Assembly: GCF_008763945.1 (NCBI RefSeq)
Contig: NZ_VTQH01000003.1
Location: 372,001 to 436,000, forward strand
DNA from: Microbacterium testaceum StLB037
GTDB lineage: Bacteria > Actinomycetota > Actinomycetes > Actinomycetales > Microbacteriaceae
DNA length: 64,000 nt
Reading direction: 5' to 3'
The first letter of the stretch is position 1. Each line of letters opens with the position of its first letter. The translations under genes and the position numbers were made by a program. Shown here in pieces: positions 1-9,998 of the stretch. The notes beneath the pieces were generated by a model, which did no database searches, had not been told where the DNA came from, and saw only the letters and a program-made list of their open reading frames with translations.

Positions 1-1
1 C

Positions 2-1315
2 CCGGCCGACCGCAGCGAGGTGCTCATCGCCGCCCTGCTGGCCAACGCCTCGGGCACGTTTCCCTCGCTCGCGGGCATCGTGCTCAACGGCGGCTTCGAG
101 CTGCCCGACGCGATCGTGCGCCTGATCGACGGTCTCGGCTCGCCCCTGCCCATCATCGCGACCGATCTGGGCACCTACGACACCGCGGTTCGCATCATGA
201 ACACGCGCGGCCGCCTCGCTGCTGACTCGCAGCACCGCTATGACACCGCCCTCGCCCTGTTCGAACGCCACGTCGACACCGAGTTGCTCACGCGCGAGCT
301 GGGCGTTGCCCGCCCGAGCGTGGTCACCCCGCTCATGTTCGAGTACGGCCTGGTCGACCGCGCCCGCAGCGACAAGCGCCGCATCGTCCTGCCCGAAGGT
401 AATGACGACCGCGTGCTGCGCGCCGCGGCCACCGTCCTCTCCCGCGGCATCGCCGACCTCACGATCCTCGGCGAGCCGATCGAGGTGCGCGGACGCGCGA
501 TCGAGCTCGGCATCGACATCCGCGACGCCGAGGTGCTCAGCCCCTTCGACGCCGTGCACGTCGACAAGTTCGCCACCGAGTACGCGCGGTTGCGCGCCCA
601 CAAGGGCGTCACCTATTCGCAAGCGGCCGACACCGTCACCGACGTCTCCTACTTCGGCACGCTCATGGTGCACCTGGGCCTCGCCGACGGAATGGTGTCG
701 GGCGCCGCGCACACCACGGCCCACACCATCCGCCCCGCCTTCGAGATCATCAAGACCGCCCCGGGTGTCTCGGTCGTCTCGAGCGTGTTCCTGATGGCCC
801 TGGCCGACCGGGTGCTCGTCTACGGCGACTGCGCCGTCATTCCCGACCCCACGAGCGAACAGCTGGCCGACATCGCGGTGTCGTCGGCGGCGACGGCCGA
901 ACAGTTCGGCATCGACCCGCGCGTGGCGATGCTGTCGTACTCGACGGGGGAGTCGGGCACCGGCGCCGATGTCGAGAAGGTCCGCACCGCCACCGCCCTC
1001 GTGCGCGAGAGGGCGCCCGAGCTGCTGGTCGAGGGGCCCATCCAGTACGACGCCGCCGCCGACGCGGCGGTCGCCCGCGCCAAGATGCCCGGTTCAGAGG
1101 TGGCCGGGCGTGCGACGGTGTTCGTCTTCCCCGATCTCAACACCGGCAACAACACCTACAAGGCCGTGCAGCGCTCGGCCGGCGCCGTGGCTATCGGCCC
1201 CGTGCTGCAGGGGCTCAACAAGCCCATCAACGATCTGTCGCGCGGCGCCCTCGTCGACGACATCGTGAACACGATCGCCATCACCGCGATCCAGGCGCAG
1301 GGGGGCACCCAGTGA
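2..1315 (+). CDS. pta: Phosphate acetyltransferase, 5'-truncated by the window edge
   Basis: Converts acetyl-CoA and phosphate to acetyl phosphate and CoA, the partner reaction of acetate kinase. The reading frame is open to the first base, so about 437 C-terminal residues are present and the N-terminal part (P-loop/DRTGG region of the ~700-residue long-form enzyme) lies outside. The visible part includes the end of the DRTGG-like regulatory domain and then the complete PTA_PTB catalytic domain, recognisable from RIVLPEGNDDRVLRAA, the GLADGMVSGAAHTTAHTIRP stretch and FPDLNTGNNTYKAVQR. The TGA stop overlaps the GTG start of ackA by four bases, so the two are translationally coupled. The true start is not in the window. 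Confidence 0.95.
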   Translation, partial: PADRSEVLIAALLANASGTFPSLAGIVLNGGFELPDAIVRLIDGLGSPLPIIATDLGTYDTAVRIMNTRGRLAADSQHRYDTALALFERHVDTELLTRELGVARPSVVTPLMFEYGLVDRARSDKRRIVLPEGNDDRVLRAAATVLSRGIADLTILGEPIEVRGRAIELGIDIRDAEVLSPFDAVHVDKFATEYARLRAHKGVTYSQAADTVTDVSYFGTLMVHLGLADGMVSGAAHTTAHTIRPAFEIIKTAPGVSVVSSVFLMALADRVLVYGDCAVIPDPTSEQLADIAVSSAATAEQFGIDPRVAMLSYSTGESGTGADVEKVRTATALVRERAPELLVEGPIQYDAAADAAVARAKMPGSEVAGRATVFVFPDLNTGNNTYKAVQRSAGAVAIGPVLQGLNKPINDLSRGALVDDIVNTIAITAIQAQGGTQ

Positions 1316-2544
1316 GCGTCGTGCTCGTCGTCAACAGCGGCTCGTCGTCGTTCAAGTACCAGCTTCTCGACATGGCGCGCGAAGAGGTTCTCGCCTCGGG
1401 TCTCGTCGAGCGCATCGGCGAGGGGACCGGTGTCGCGAAGCACACGGTGAAGGCGGCGGCTCTGGCAGCCCCCGACGCTCCGGCGCCGACGGTGACGGAT
1501 GCCACGTCCACGATCGAACGCGAGATCGCCGATCACACCGCCGGCTTCGCGGTCATGCTCGACGCCTTCGCCGCGCACGGGCCCTCGCTCGACGAGCACC
1601 CGCCGGTCGCCGTCGGCCACCGCGTCGTGCACGGGGGTGCGCGGTTCTTCGCGCCGACCGTCGTCACGCCCCTCGTCGAGATCAACATCGACGAGCTGTC
1701 CGTGCTGGCGCCTCTGCACAACCCGGCGAATCTCGCCGGGATCGTGGCCGCCAAGAAGGCGTTCCCCGACGTCCCGCACGTCGCCGTCTTCGACACCGCC
1801 TTCCATCAGTCGCTGGCGCCCGAGGCCTACACCTACGCGATCGATCGCGAGGTCGCCGAGGCCCACCGCATTCGCCGATACGGCTTCCACGGCACGAGCC
1901 ATAAGTTCGTCAGCGAGGCCGCCGCGGCCTTCGTCGGTCGACCGCTCGGCGAGCTCAAGCAGATCGTGTTCCACCTCGGCAACGGCGCCTCGGTCGCCGC
2001 GATCGAGGGTGGCCGCTCCGTCGACACCTCGATGGGCCTCACCCCGCTCGAGGGCCTGGTGATGGGCACCCGCTCGGGTGACCTCGACCCCGCGGTGCTC
2101 CTCCAGCTCGCCCGCCGCGCCGACATGTCGATCGCCGACCTCGACACGCTCCTCAACAAGCGCTCGGGACTGCTGGGGCTGGCCGGGGTGTCCGACATGC
2201 GCGACATCGGAGAGCGGAGGGATGCCGGCGACCCGGCCGCCCAGCTCGCCTTCGACGTGTACATCCACCGCCTCCGCGCCTACGCGGGTGCGTACCTCGC
2301 GCAGCTCGACGGGGTCGACGTCATCTCGTTCACCGCGGGGGTCGGCGAGAACTCGATCCGCGTCCGCGAGGAGGCCATGGCCACCCTCGGCTTCGCGGGC
2401 GTCGAGATCGACCCCCAGCGCAACGCCTCGCGAGAGCGCGGCATCCGACGCATCTCCACCGACGCCTCCCGGGTCGAGGTGCTCGTCGTCCCCACCGACG
2501 AGGAGCTCGAGATCGCTCGGCAGACGCTGTCGGTCACCCGCTGA
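1312..2544 (+). CDS. ackA: Acetate kinase
   Basis: Interconverts acetate plus ATP and acetyl phosphate plus ADP in the cytosol. The 410-residue length is normal for the family. Visible signatures are NSGSSSFKYQ at the N-terminus, GHRVVHGG near residue 100, FHGTSHKFV near 186 with its catalytic histidine, HLGNGAS, and FTAGVGENS near the C-terminus. The GTG start sits inside the pta stop (GTGA overlap), giving a pta-ackA operon in the usual actinobacterial order. With the acs gene further along, the cell has both the reversible low-affinity and the high-affinity acetate routes. Confidence 0.97.
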   Translation: MSVVLVVNSGSSSFKYQLLDMAREEVLASGLVERIGEGTGVAKHTVKAAALAAPDAPAPTVTDATSTIEREIADHTAGFAVMLDAFAAHGPSLDEHPPVAVGHRVVHGGARFFAPTVVTPLVEINIDELSVLAPLHNPANLAGIVAAKKAFPDVPHVAVFDTAFHQSLAPEAYTYAIDREVAEAHRIRRYGFHGTSHKFVSEAAAAFVGRPLGELKQIVFHLGNGASVAAIEGGRSVDTSMGLTPLEGLVMGTRSGDLDPAVLLQLARRADMSIADLDTLLNKRSGLLGLAGVSDMRDIGERRDAGDPAAQLAFDVYIHRLRAYAGAYLAQLDGVDVISFTAGVGENSIRVREEAMATLGFAGVEIDPQRNASRERGIRRISTDASRVEVLVVPTDEELEIARQTLSVTR

Positions 2545-2617
2545 TTCGCGCTGCGGGTGCTCATACCGGGTCGGACGACCGGGCGCCACAACCCGCCTCG
2601 GCGGCAGCCCCGCCCGC

Positions 2618-2623
2618 TAACCT
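2618..2623 (+). promoter_or_regulatory. -10 box TAACCT before the beta-phosphoglucomutase gene
   Basis: TAACCT fits the actinobacterial TANNNT -10 pattern and lies about 50 bases before the chosen GTG start, in the only gap after ackA. It would start a separate transcript for the HAD-GH65 pair. There is no clear -35. Assigned by pattern only. Confidence 0.4.
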
Positions 2624-2675
2624 GAGATCGCCGCGCCCCGGCGCCCACGCATTGCATCCCGATCTGGAGCCCGCC

Positions 2676-3410
2676 GTGACCGATAGCCCCGCCCTGCCCG
2701 ATCTCACGACCTTCGAGGGCGTGCTGTTCGACCTCGACGGGGTGCTGACCCCGACCGCCGAGGTGCACATGCGGGCGTGGAAGACGATGTTCGACGAGCT
2801 GTTCACGGCGTGGAAGATCGAGCCGGCGTACACCGACCGCGACTACTTCGAATACGTCGACGGCAAGAAGCGCTACGACGGCGTCGCGAGCCTGCTGCGC
2901 AGTCGCGATGTCGAGGTGCCCTGGGGCGATCCCTCCGATGACCCGTCCGAAGACACCGTGTGCGGGGTCGGCAACCGCAAGAACGTGGTGTTCTCCGAGA
3001 TCCTGCGCCGCGAGGGCATCGCGCCCTATCCGGGATCGGTCGCCCTCCTCGACGTGCTGCAGAAGGCGGGAACCCCCATCGCGGTCGTGTCGAGCTCGAA
3101 GAACGCCGTCGAGGTGCTCGACGCCGCCGGCATCCGGGATCGCTTCCCGGTCGTGATGGACGGCGTCGTCGCCGAGCGCGACCACCTGGCATCCAAGCCC
3201 GCCCCCGACGTGTTCGCCGAGGCGGCGCGCATGCTGGGCGTCGACCCGGCTCGCTCGGTCGCGGTCGAAGACGCCCTGAGCGGCGTGAAGTCGGCCGTGG
3301 CGGCCGGATACGGGGTCGTCGTCGGTGTCGACCGCGGCGTCGGCGCCGAAGACCTCTCCGCCGCCGGCGCCACCGTGGTCGTCGACGACCTCGCCGCGTT
3401 CGTAGACTGA
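2676..3410 (+). CDS. HAD-family beta-phosphoglucomutase-like enzyme
   Basis: HAD superfamily subfamily I protein of 244 residues. The N-terminal FDLDGVLTPT contains the aspartate nucleophile and the second acidic residue. SSSKNAVEVL supplies the motif II serine, SKPAPDVF the motif III lysine, and VEDALSGVKSA the acidic motif IV. Family members paired with GH65 phosphorylases convert beta-glucose-1-phosphate to glucose-6-phosphate. That pairing is seen here: the GH65 gene follows after 73 bases. The GTG start was chosen because GGAG lies six bases upstream; an in-frame TTG at 2652 is less likely. Simple phosphatase activity cannot be excluded from sequence. Confidence 0.88.
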   Translation: MTDSPALPDLTTFEGVLFDLDGVLTPTAEVHMRAWKTMFDELFTAWKIEPAYTDRDYFEYVDGKKRYDGVASLLRSRDVEVPWGDPSDDPSEDTVCGVGNRKNVVFSEILRREGIAPYPGSVALLDVLQKAGTPIAVVSSSKNAVEVLDAAGIRDRFPVVMDGVVAERDHLASKPAPDVFAEAARMLGVDPARSVAVEDALSGVKSAVAAGYGVVVGVDRGVGAEDLSAAGATVVVDDLAAFVD

Positions 3411-3483
3411 GCCGTCGCGTTCTCGCGACCAACCCGACGCACCGCGGGCGCGCGGTGATCTCCCTCGCCCTGGAAGGCCCCTG

Positions 3484-6021
3484 ATGATCGATCGCGATCG
3501 TTTCCCCATCGACGAATGGCGTCTCGTCGAGACCGAGTTCTCGCTCGACGACGTCGGGGTCACCGAGACCCTCTTCGCGGTCGGCAACGGCTACCTCGGT
3601 CTGCGCGGCAACTCCATCGAGGGCCGGTTCGCGCTCGAGCAGGGCACCTTCATCAACGGCTTCCACGAGACGTTCCCGATCCGGCACGCCGAGCAGGCCT
3701 ACGGCTTCGCCGAGGTCGGTCAGACGATCATCAATGCTCCGGATGCCAAGGTCATGCGCGTCTACGTCGATGACGAGCCGCTCTCGCTCGACGTCGCCGA
3801 CGTGCGCGAGTACGAGCGCGTGCTCGACATGCGCCAGGGCATCCTGCGCCGCAACCTCCTGTGGGTCACCCCCTCGGGCAAGCGCGTGCGCATCGAGGAC
3901 GAGCGCTTCGTGTCGTTCGACGAGAAGCACCTCGCCGTGCTGCGCCTGACCGTGACGGTGCTCGACGCCGACGCTCCCGTCACCGTGAGCAGCCAGTTGC
4001 TCAACCGCCAGGACGGTGAGGGGATCTACGGCGGCTCGCCCATGGCATCCAAGCAGTCGGGTTTCGACCCACGGAAGACCGAGAAGCTCAGCGACCGCGT
4101 GCTGCAGCCGCGGGAGTACTGGCAGGACGGCAACCGCTCCGCGCTGAGCTACGAGGTGAGCGAGTCGAACATGACCCTCGCGGTCATCGCCGACCACCTC
4201 GTCGAGACGGAGAACGAGTACACCTCGCGTCAGCTCATCGAGCCCGACATCGCCAAGAACGTCTACCGGGTGCACGCGAAGGCCGGTGTGCCCACGACCA
4301 TCACCAAGCTGGTGAGCTACCACACCTCACGGGGTGTCCCGACGGGTGAGCTGCTCGATCGGTGCCGCCGCACGCTCGACCGCGCCGTCGAAACCGGGAT
4401 CGACGGGCTCGTCGAGCAGCAGATCGCCTGGTACGCCGACTTCTGGGAGCGCTCCGACGTGCGCATCGGGGGCCACGGCGACCTGCAGCAGGCCACCCGC
4501 TGGTGCCTGTTCCAACTCGCGCAGGCGGCGGCCCGCGCCGACGGACAGGGCGTCCCGGCCAAGGGCGTCACGGGTTCGGGCTACAGCGGCCACTACTTCT
4601 GGGACACCGAGGTCTACGTCCTGCCGTTCCTGGCGTACACCTCGCCGCTCTGGGCCCGCAACGCGCTGCGCATGCGCTACCTGATGCTTCCCGCGGCGCG
4701 CAAGCGCGCCCACCAGCTCAACGAAGCGGGCGCCCTCTTCCCCTGGCGCACGATCAACGGAGAAGAGGCGTCGGCCTACTACGCCGCCGGCACCGCGCAG
4801 TACCACATCAACGCCGACGTGGCCTTCGCCCTGGCGAAGTACGTGCGGGCGACGGGCGATGAGGAATTCCTCGCCCGCGAGGGCGTGGACATCGCGGTGG
4901 ACACGGCGCGCCTGTGGTCGACGCTCGGGTTCTGGCGCTCGAGCGACGCCGCCGTCGAGGGCGAGCACGACTCGTTCCACATCCACGGCGTGACCGGGCC
5001 CGACGAGTACACCACCGTCGTCAACGACAACCTCTTCACCAACGTCATGGCGCGGTTCAACCTGCGCTTCGCGGCGCGCACGGTGCGGGACCTCGCCGAG
5101 AACAACCCCGAGGCCTACGCGCAGATGGCCGATCGCATGAACCTCGACCCCTCCGAGCCCGAGCGCTGGGACAAGGCGGCCGAGGCCATGCACATCCCGT
5201 TCAGCGAGGCCCTCGGCATCCATCCCCAGGACGCCGTCTTCCTCGAGCGCGAGATCTGGGACCTCGAGAACACCCCGCCCGATCAGCGCCCCCTCCTGCT
5301 GCACTTCCACCCGCTGGTGATCTACCGGTACCAGGTGCTCAAGCAGGCCGACGTGGTGCTCGCGCTGTTCCTGCAGGGAAATCACTTCACGGATGCCGAG
5401 AAGCTCGCTGACTTCGAGTACTACGACCCGCTGACCACGGGCGATTCGACCCTGTCGGCGGTCGTGCAGTCGATCCTCGCGGCCGAGGTGGGGTATCAGG
5501 ACCTGGCGCTGGAGTATTTCCGCCAGGCCGCGTTCGTCGACCTCGGCGACCTGCATCACAACGCCTCGGACGGGGTGCACGTGGCCTCGGCCGGCGGGGT
5601 GTGGACCGCGCTCGTGAGCGGCTTCGGCGGTATGCGCGACCACTTCGGTCTGCTCACCTTCGACCCGCGTCTGCCCGCCGACTGGCCGGAGCTGTCGTAC
5701 GTGCTGCACTGGCACGGGACGCGCCTCGACATCACCGTCACCGAGACGGCGCTGACCCTGCGCGCCGGGGGAGACGGCGCACCCGTGGCCTTCGCCGTGC
5801 GCGGGGTGGATTACACCGTCGCTCCGGGTGAGACCGTGCGCGTGGCCCTGCACGGACAGGGGCCGGTCCGGCCCGGGCGACCGTCGATCCGCCAGCTCGA
5901 GGGGTCGGTGCGCGAGGACGGCACTCTCCTGTCGGCCTCGGTACCCATCGTCACCACGGCGATTCCGATCGTGGGCGACGACGACGGACCGATCGCGGTC
6001 GGTCTCGACGGCGGCTTCTGA
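3484..6021 (+). CDS. Glycoside hydrolase family 65 protein (disaccharide phosphorylase-type)
   Basis: 845-residue cytosolic enzyme with the GH65 layout: N-terminal beta-sandwich (about 1-280), (alpha/alpha)6 barrel (about 330-720) and C-terminal beta-sheet domain. The general acid is E508 in GVTGPDEY. The KQADVVLALF segment near residue 620 carries the Lys-Gln pair that binds substrate in family phosphorylases. GH65 phosphorylases split maltose, trehalose or kojibiose with phosphate and release beta-glucose-1-phosphate, which the upstream mutase-like protein would turn into glucose-6-phosphate. Substrate choice cannot be read from the sequence. ATG follows GGAAGG with good spacing. No signal peptide is seen, so the sugar must be imported or made inside. 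Confidence 0.9.
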   Translation: MIDRDRFPIDEWRLVETEFSLDDVGVTETLFAVGNGYLGLRGNSIEGRFALEQGTFINGFHETFPIRHAEQAYGFAEVGQTIINAPDAKVMRVYVDDEPLSLDVADVREYERVLDMRQGILRRNLLWVTPSGKRVRIEDERFVSFDEKHLAVLRLTVTVLDADAPVTVSSQLLNRQDGEGIYGGSPMASKQSGFDPRKTEKLSDRVLQPREYWQDGNRSALSYEVSESNMTLAVIADHLVETENEYTSRQLIEPDIAKNVYRVHAKAGVPTTITKLVSYHTSRGVPTGELLDRCRRTLDRAVETGIDGLVEQQIAWYADFWERSDVRIGGHGDLQQATRWCLFQLAQAAARADGQGVPAKGVTGSGYSGHYFWDTEVYVLPFLAYTSPLWARNALRMRYLMLPAARKRAHQLNEAGALFPWRTINGEEASAYYAAGTAQYHINADVAFALAKYVRATGDEEFLAREGVDIAVDTARLWSTLGFWRSSDAAVEGEHDSFHIHGVTGPDEYTTVVNDNLFTNVMARFNLRFAARTVRDLAENNPEAYAQMADRMNLDPSEPERWDKAAEAMHIPFSEALGIHPQDAVFLEREIWDLENTPPDQRPLLLHFHPLVIYRYQVLKQADVVLALFLQGNHFTDAEKLADFEYYDPLTTGDSTLSAVVQSILAAEVGYQDLALEYFRQAAFVDLGDLHHNASDGVHVASAGGVWTALVSGFGGMRDHFGLLTFDPRLPADWPELSYVLHWHGTRLDITVTETALTLRAGGDGAPVAFAVRGVDYTVAPGETVRVALHGQGPVRPGRPSIRQLEGSVREDGTLLSASVPIVTTAIPIVGDDDGPIAVGLDGGF

Positions 6022-6028
6022 CTCACGG

Positions 6029-6060
6029 ACGCGGCGGCACCTTTCCGGGTGTCGCCGCGT
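6029..6060 (+). terminator. Hairpin after the GH65 gene
   Basis: ACGCGGCGGCACC (6029-6041) pairs with GGTGTCGCCGCGT (6048-6060) over 13 positions with one G-U wobble and a six-base loop. It begins eight bases after the GH65 stop. There is no T-tract, as is common for high-GC actinobacterial terminators. Confidence 0.6.
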
Positions 6061-6092
6061 TCGGCGTTTCCGACGCGCGCGGGTGCGGCCAC

Positions 6093-6298
6093 GAGAACAG
6101 GGGATGTGACGGGAACATGGCATTGGCGGCGTGATCGCCCTGTTCTGGTGGATTCTCCTGTTGCGGTGACGGTCTGGCGGCTCGGCGTCCGAGGTGCGGT
6201 GAGAACAGGGGATGCGACGGGAACCTGGCGTTGGTGGCGTGATCGCCCTGTTCTGGTGGATTCTCCTGTTGCGGTGACGGTCCAGAGGGCTCGGCGTG
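6093..6298 (+). repeat. Tandem intergenic repeat, two ~98-bp copies with 108-bp period
   Basis: Copy 1 starts at 6093 and copy 2 at 6201; both begin GAGAACAGGGGATG and end GGCTCGGCGT. They differ at a handful of positions. Each copy contains GAACAGGG near its start and CCCTGTTC about 45 bases later, so each can fold on itself, and also carries TTCTCCTGTTGCGGTGACGG. The pair fills most of the gap between the GH65 terminator and the dnaX promoter. No credible gene lies inside. Confidence 0.85.
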
Positions 6299-6352
6299 CG
6301 GGGTTCTGGTCGACCGACGGACGACGGCGGAGGCGATGTCGGAGGTACGCCG

Positions 6353-6358
6353 TAGGCT
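6353..6358 (+). promoter_or_regulatory. -10 box TAGGCT of dnaX (leaderless-type)
   Basis: TAGGCT ends six bases before the GTG at 6365, the spacing expected when transcription starts on the start codon itself. This favours 6365 over the GTG at 6362 as the dnaX start. Confidence 0.6.
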
Positions 6359-6364
6359 GGTGTG

Positions 6365-9358
6365 GTGACGACAGCCCTGTACCGCCGATACCGCCCCGAG
6401 GCGTTCGGCGAGATGATCGGGCAGTCGCAGGTGACCGAGCCGTTGATGACCGCCCTGCGCAGCGACCGCGTGGGTCACGCGTACCTGTTCTCGGGCCCGC
6501 GCGGCTGCGGAAAGACCACCTCGGCCCGTATTCTCGCGCGCTGCCTCAACTGCGCGGCCGGCCCGACCGACACGCCCTGCGGCACGTGCGACAGCTGTGT
6601 CGAGCTGGGTCGGGGCGGCGGTGGATCGCTCGACGTCGTCGAGATCGACGCGGCGAGCCACAACGGCGTCGACGACGCCCGCGACCTGCGCGAGCGCGCG
6701 ATCTTCGCCCCCGCCCGCGACCGCTTCAAGATCTTCATCCTCGACGAGGCACACATGGTCACGCAGCAGGGCTTCAACGCCCTGCTCAAGCTCGTCGAAG
6801 AGCCGCCCGCGCACGTGAAGTTCATCTTCGCCACCACCGAGCCCGAGAAGGTGCTCGGCACGATCCGCTCGCGCACCCACCACTACCCCTTCCGGCTCGT
6901 TCCGCCCGCGGCGATGCTCGAGTACGTCCAAGAGTTGTGCGAGAGCGAGGGCGTGGGCGTCGAGGCCGGCGTCCTGCCGCTCGTCGTGCGCGCCGGCGGC
7001 GGCTCGCCGCGCGACACCCTCTCGCTGCTCGACCAGCTCATCGCCGGATCCGACGTCGACGATGCCGGACACGTCCTCGTACGCTACGAGCGCGCGGTCG
7101 CGCTGCTCGGGTACACGCACTCCGAGCTCCTCGACGAGGTCGTCGACGCCTTCGCGGCGAACGACGGCGGGGGAGCCTTCGCCGCCATCGACCGGGTCGT
7201 GCAGACCGGTCAAGACCCGCGGCGCTTCGTCGACGACCTGCTCGAGCGCCTGCGCGACCTCATCGTCGTCGCGGCCACCGGCGCGGGCGCGTCGGCCATC
7301 CTGCGCGGGATCCCCGACGACGAGTTCGAGCGCATGTCCCGCCAGGCGACGGCGTTCGGCGCCGCGCGGTTGTCGCGCACGGCCGACCTGGTGGTCGCGG
7401 CTCTCGACGAGATGACCGGGGCCACCTCTCCGCGCCTGCAGCTCGAGCTCCTGGTCGCGCGCGTGCTCACCCATGCCGGCGTCGCCCAGGGCACGTCGCC
7501 CGCGACGGCGCACGATCTCGAGACGGCGCGCAGCTCGGCCCCGGCCGCTCCGGCGACGGGGCGTCCGGCATCTCCCGCGGCCGACATCCCCACCGCCGGC
7601 TCGGCCACCGCAACGCCCGCGGTCGCCAGCCCCGGCGGGGCGCGAATCGCGTCGCCGGTGGCCGCATCTCCCGCTGCGGCGTCTCGCGGTGTTGCGTCTC
7701 CCGCGGTCGCGTCTCCCGCTATGGCCTCGCCCGCTGTGGCCTCGCCCGGTGTCGCGTCTCCCGCTGAAGCGTCACCCCGTGTCGCGTCACCCGGCGTGGC
7801 ATCTCCCACGGTCGCGTCGCCCAGCATCGCTTCGCCGGGGGGCGGTTCTCCCGCCGTCGCCGCGCCCACCGCGACGCCCCGTGTCACGGCTCCCGTGCCC
7901 CCGACGTCCGAGCCCGACGCCGCGCCCGCGCGGATCGCCGCTCCGGGATCGGCATCGTCTGCCGGCGGAGCCCCTGCCGTCGCGTCCCCTGCCGTCGCGG
8001 CTCCTTCGGTGGCATCTCCGGCGGTCGCGACTCCGGGGGCGCGTGACTCGCGTCCTTCCGAACGCCCGGGAGCCGCCGAGTTCGTGCCGCCCCCGCACGA
8101 CGACGACGCTCCGCCGCCGTTCACCGACGATGACGCCCCGCCGCCGTTCGACGACGACGACGACGAGCCGTCACCCGCGCCGGCCCGCGCCTCCGTGCAG
8201 CGTCCCGCGAGCGCGCCCGGTACGCCGTCGTCGCGGGCGGATGCCGTGACTCCATCGACGACCGGACAACGCGCCCCGTCTCCCGCTGACGGCTCCGGCC
8301 ACGCGAACGCCTCGGACGACGCCCACCCGTTCGACACGGCGCCCACCCCCGAGGCGGCGCAGACCTCGAACGACGTCGACGACGCCGCGGCCGTCGCTCC
8401 CACCGACGCGCCGATCGCGACCGCGCCCACCGCTCCCCAGCCCGCGGATGCTCGATCCACCGAGGCGCAGCGCGCCGCGTCGCCCGCCGCCCCCGCGCCG
8501 GCCCCCGGCTCGACGGCCGACGACGCGTCTCCGCTCGAGCCGACCGCGCCCACGCCCCCCGCCACGCCGGTGGGGCCGATCGAACTCGGACACGTCCGCG
8601 ATGCCTGGCCCGAAGTCCTCGGCCAGCTCGAAGTCGCCAGCCGCTCGTCGTGGCTCGTCGTGTCGACCTCCGCCGTCGCCGCGTTCGAGGGCGACGTGCT
8701 CACCCTCGCGTTCCGGACCGGAAGCGACCTGACCGCGTTCAAGACGCGCACACCCGAGGGCGGCCCGAGCGAAGACCTTCGCGAGGCCATCCAGGCGGTC
8801 CTCGGCATTCGGGTCAAGTACCTCGCGCGCCTGGAAGGCGACGGTCCCGGAGGCTCCGGTCCGGGGGGATCGTCGCGCGGCCCCGCGGGTCCGTCGTCGA
8901 CGAACGGACCGTCGTCAGGTGTCTCGGCATTCGGTCCGCGCGCCCCGCAGAGCTCCTCGCCGTACTCGTCCTCCGTGACCGAGTGGGCCGTCGCGCCGAT
9001 CCCCGCGTCGGACGGATCCACCTCGACGGCGACTCTCGCCCCCGCCGCGCCGTCCGCGCTCGCGGTCGACGACGAGCCCGATGAAGCCACCGCCGTCGCG
9101 CCCTCCGCGGTGCACGAGGGCGTCGTCCTGCCCCCGCGGGAGGTGACCCCCTCCGTCCCCGCCCCCGATGAGGTGGACGATGACGATGTCATCCCCCCTG
9201 TCGACGAGGCCGAGGTTCCGCTACCGCCGGTCGTCGTTCCGCGCATGGCACCCCTGAGCGGGGGAGTGCAGCGGTACGGAGAAGCCGTGGTGCGCCAGAT
9301 GCTCGGCGCCAACTACGTGCGCGACGAACCCTACGAGCCCCCGACGAGGTTCACCTGA
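6365..9358 (+). CDS. dnaX: DNA polymerase III subunit gamma/tau
   Basis: Clamp-loader ATPase of the replisome. The 997-residue protein starts [14 protein letters not shown], the family's usual beginning. Walker [11 protein letters not shown] is near residue 45, followed by a four-cysteine zinc module (CLNC, CGTCDSC). Walker B and sensor region [20 protein letters not shown] come next, then the SRC region [12 protein letters not shown] very long linker of about 380-740 is rich in Ala, Ser, Pro and acidic residues and includes a tandem repeat. A tau-like C-terminal domain follows (about 740-850), then a second disordered tail. The protein is longer than most family members because of the linker. 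The stop overlaps the recR start by one base (TGATG). Confidence 0.96.
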   Translation: MTTALYRRYRPEAFGEMIGQSQVTEPLMTALRSDRVGHAYLFSGPRGCGKTTSARILARCLNCAAGPTDTPCGTCDSCVELGRGGGGSLDVVEIDAASHNGVDDARDLRERAIFAPARDRFKIFILDEAHMVTQQGFNALLKLVEEPPAHVKFIFATTEPEKVLGTIRSRTHHYPFRLVPPAAMLEYVQELCESEGVGVEAGVLPLVVRAGGGSPRDTLSLLDQLIAGSDVDDAGHVLVRYERAVALLGYTHSELLDEVVDAFAANDGGGAFAAIDRVVQTGQDPRRFVDDLLERLRDLIVVAATGAGASAILRGIPDDEFERMSRQATAFGAARLSRTADLVVAALDEMTGATSPRLQLELLVARVLTHAGVAQGTSPATAHDLETARSSAPAAPATGRPASPAADIPTAGSATATPAVASPGGARIASPVAASPAAASRGVASPAVASPAMASPAVASPGVASPAEASPRVASPGVASPTVASPSIASPGGGSPAVAAPTATPRVTAPVPPTSEPDAAPARIAAPGSASSAGGAPAVASPAVAAPSVASPAVATPGARDSRPSERPGAAEFVPPPHDDDAPPPFTDDDAPPPFDDDDDEPSPAPARASVQRPASAPGTPSSRADAVTPSTTGQRAPSPADGSGHANASDDAHPFDTAPTPEAAQTSNDVDDAAAVAPTDAPIATAPTAPQPADARSTEAQRAASPAAPAPAPGSTADDASPLEPTAPTPPATPVGPIELGHVRDAWPEVLGQLEVASRSSWLVVSTSAVAAFEGDVLTLAFRTGSDLTAFKTRTPEGGPSEDLREAIQAVLGIRVKYLARLEGDGPGGSGPGGSSRGPAGPSSTNGPSSGVSAFGPRAPQSSSPYSSSVTEWAVAPIPASDGSTSTATLAPAAPSALAVDDEPDEATAVAPSAVHEGVVLPPREVTPSVPAPDEVDDDDVIPPVDEAEVPLPPVVVPRMAPLSGGVQRYGEAVVRQMLGANYVRDEPYEPPTRFT
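7650..7870 (+). repeat. 15-base coding minisatellite in the dnaX linker
   Basis: Roughly fourteen degenerate copies of a 15-base unit, approximately GTGGCGTCTCCCGCG, encode V-A-S-P-x pentapeptides in an uninterrupted row. Similar but irregular units continue to about 8040. The copies differ mostly at third codon positions, which suggests an old expansion held in frame. Confidence 0.8.
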
Positions 9359-9951
9359 TGTACGACGGCATCGTCCAAGACCTGATCGACGAGTTCGGGC
9401 GCCTCCCCGGCATCGGCCCGAAGTCCGCGCAGCGCATCGCCTTCCACATCCTCCAGTCGCCGTCCTTCGACGTGTCACGACTGTCCACGCTCCTCGGCGA
9501 GATCCGCGACAAAGTGAAGTTCTGCGAGATCTGCGGGAACGTGACCGAGCAGGAACGCTGCTCGATCTGCCGTGACCCGCGACGCAACGCCACCCTCATC
9601 TGCGTGGTCGAGGACGCCAAAGACGTCGCGGCGATCGAGCGCACCCGCGAGTTCCGCGGCCTGTACCACGTGCTCGGTGGCGCCATCAGCCCCATCGCGG
9701 GTATCGGCCCCGACGACCTACGCGTCACCCAGCTCATGCAGCGCCTCGCCGACGGCACCGTGCAAGAGGTCATCCTCGCCACGAACCCGAACCTCGAGGG
9801 AGAAGCGACGGCAACCTATCTCAGCAGGCTGCTGCACACCCTCGAGATCCGGGTGACTCGTCTGGCATCCGGTCTTCCCGTGGGCGGCGACCTCGAGTAC
9901 GCCGATGAGGTGACCCTCGGTCGCGCCTTCGAGGGGCGTCGCGCGCTCTGA
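9358..9951 (+). CDS. recR: Recombination mediator protein RecR
   Basis: 197 residues, the normal size. Acts with RecO and RecF to load RecA at single-stranded gaps. Visible parts in order: helix-hairpin-helix ([21 protein letters not shown]), a four-cysteine zinc finger ([18 protein letters not shown]), and a Toprim domain beginning CVVEDAKDV. The C-terminal region has the [15 protein letters not shown] signature. The ATG overlaps the dnaX stop, the classic dnaX-recR arrangement, implying coupled translation. Confidence 0.97.
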   Translation: MYDGIVQDLIDEFGRLPGIGPKSAQRIAFHILQSPSFDVSRLSTLLGEIRDKVKFCEICGNVTEQERCSICRDPRRNATLICVVEDAKDVAAIERTREFRGLYHVLGGAISPIAGIGPDDLRVTQLMQRLADGTVQEVILATNPNLEGEATATYLSRLLHTLEIRVTRLASGLPVGGDLEYADEVTLGRAFEGRRAL

Positions 9952-9966
9952 CCTGGGCTCGCCGTA

Positions 9967-9998
9967 CCGGTCGCGCGGCCCACCAGCCGCGGGACCGG
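9967..9998 (+). terminator. Hairpin after recR
   Basis: CCGGTCGCGCGG (9967-9978) pairs with CCGCGGGACCGG (9987-9998) with one mismatch and an eight-base loop, 16 bases after the recR stop. No T-tract follows. Confidence 0.5.

Noticed and set aside
6362-6364. GTG at 6362 as the dnaX start
   Set aside because: Only three bases after the -10 box; GTG at 6365 has the leaderless distance and gives the family N-terminus [12 protein letters not shown].
6023-7513. Minus-strand frame with repeated PSPQQENPPEQG peptides across the tandem repeat and dnaX start
   Set aside because: The peptide repeat is only the translation of the 108-bp intergenic repeat; the rest is dnaX antisense.
6365-9358. Programmed frameshift in dnaX for a gamma subunit
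   Set aside because: No A-rich slippery heptamer or following hairpin was seen near the end of the AAA+ region.
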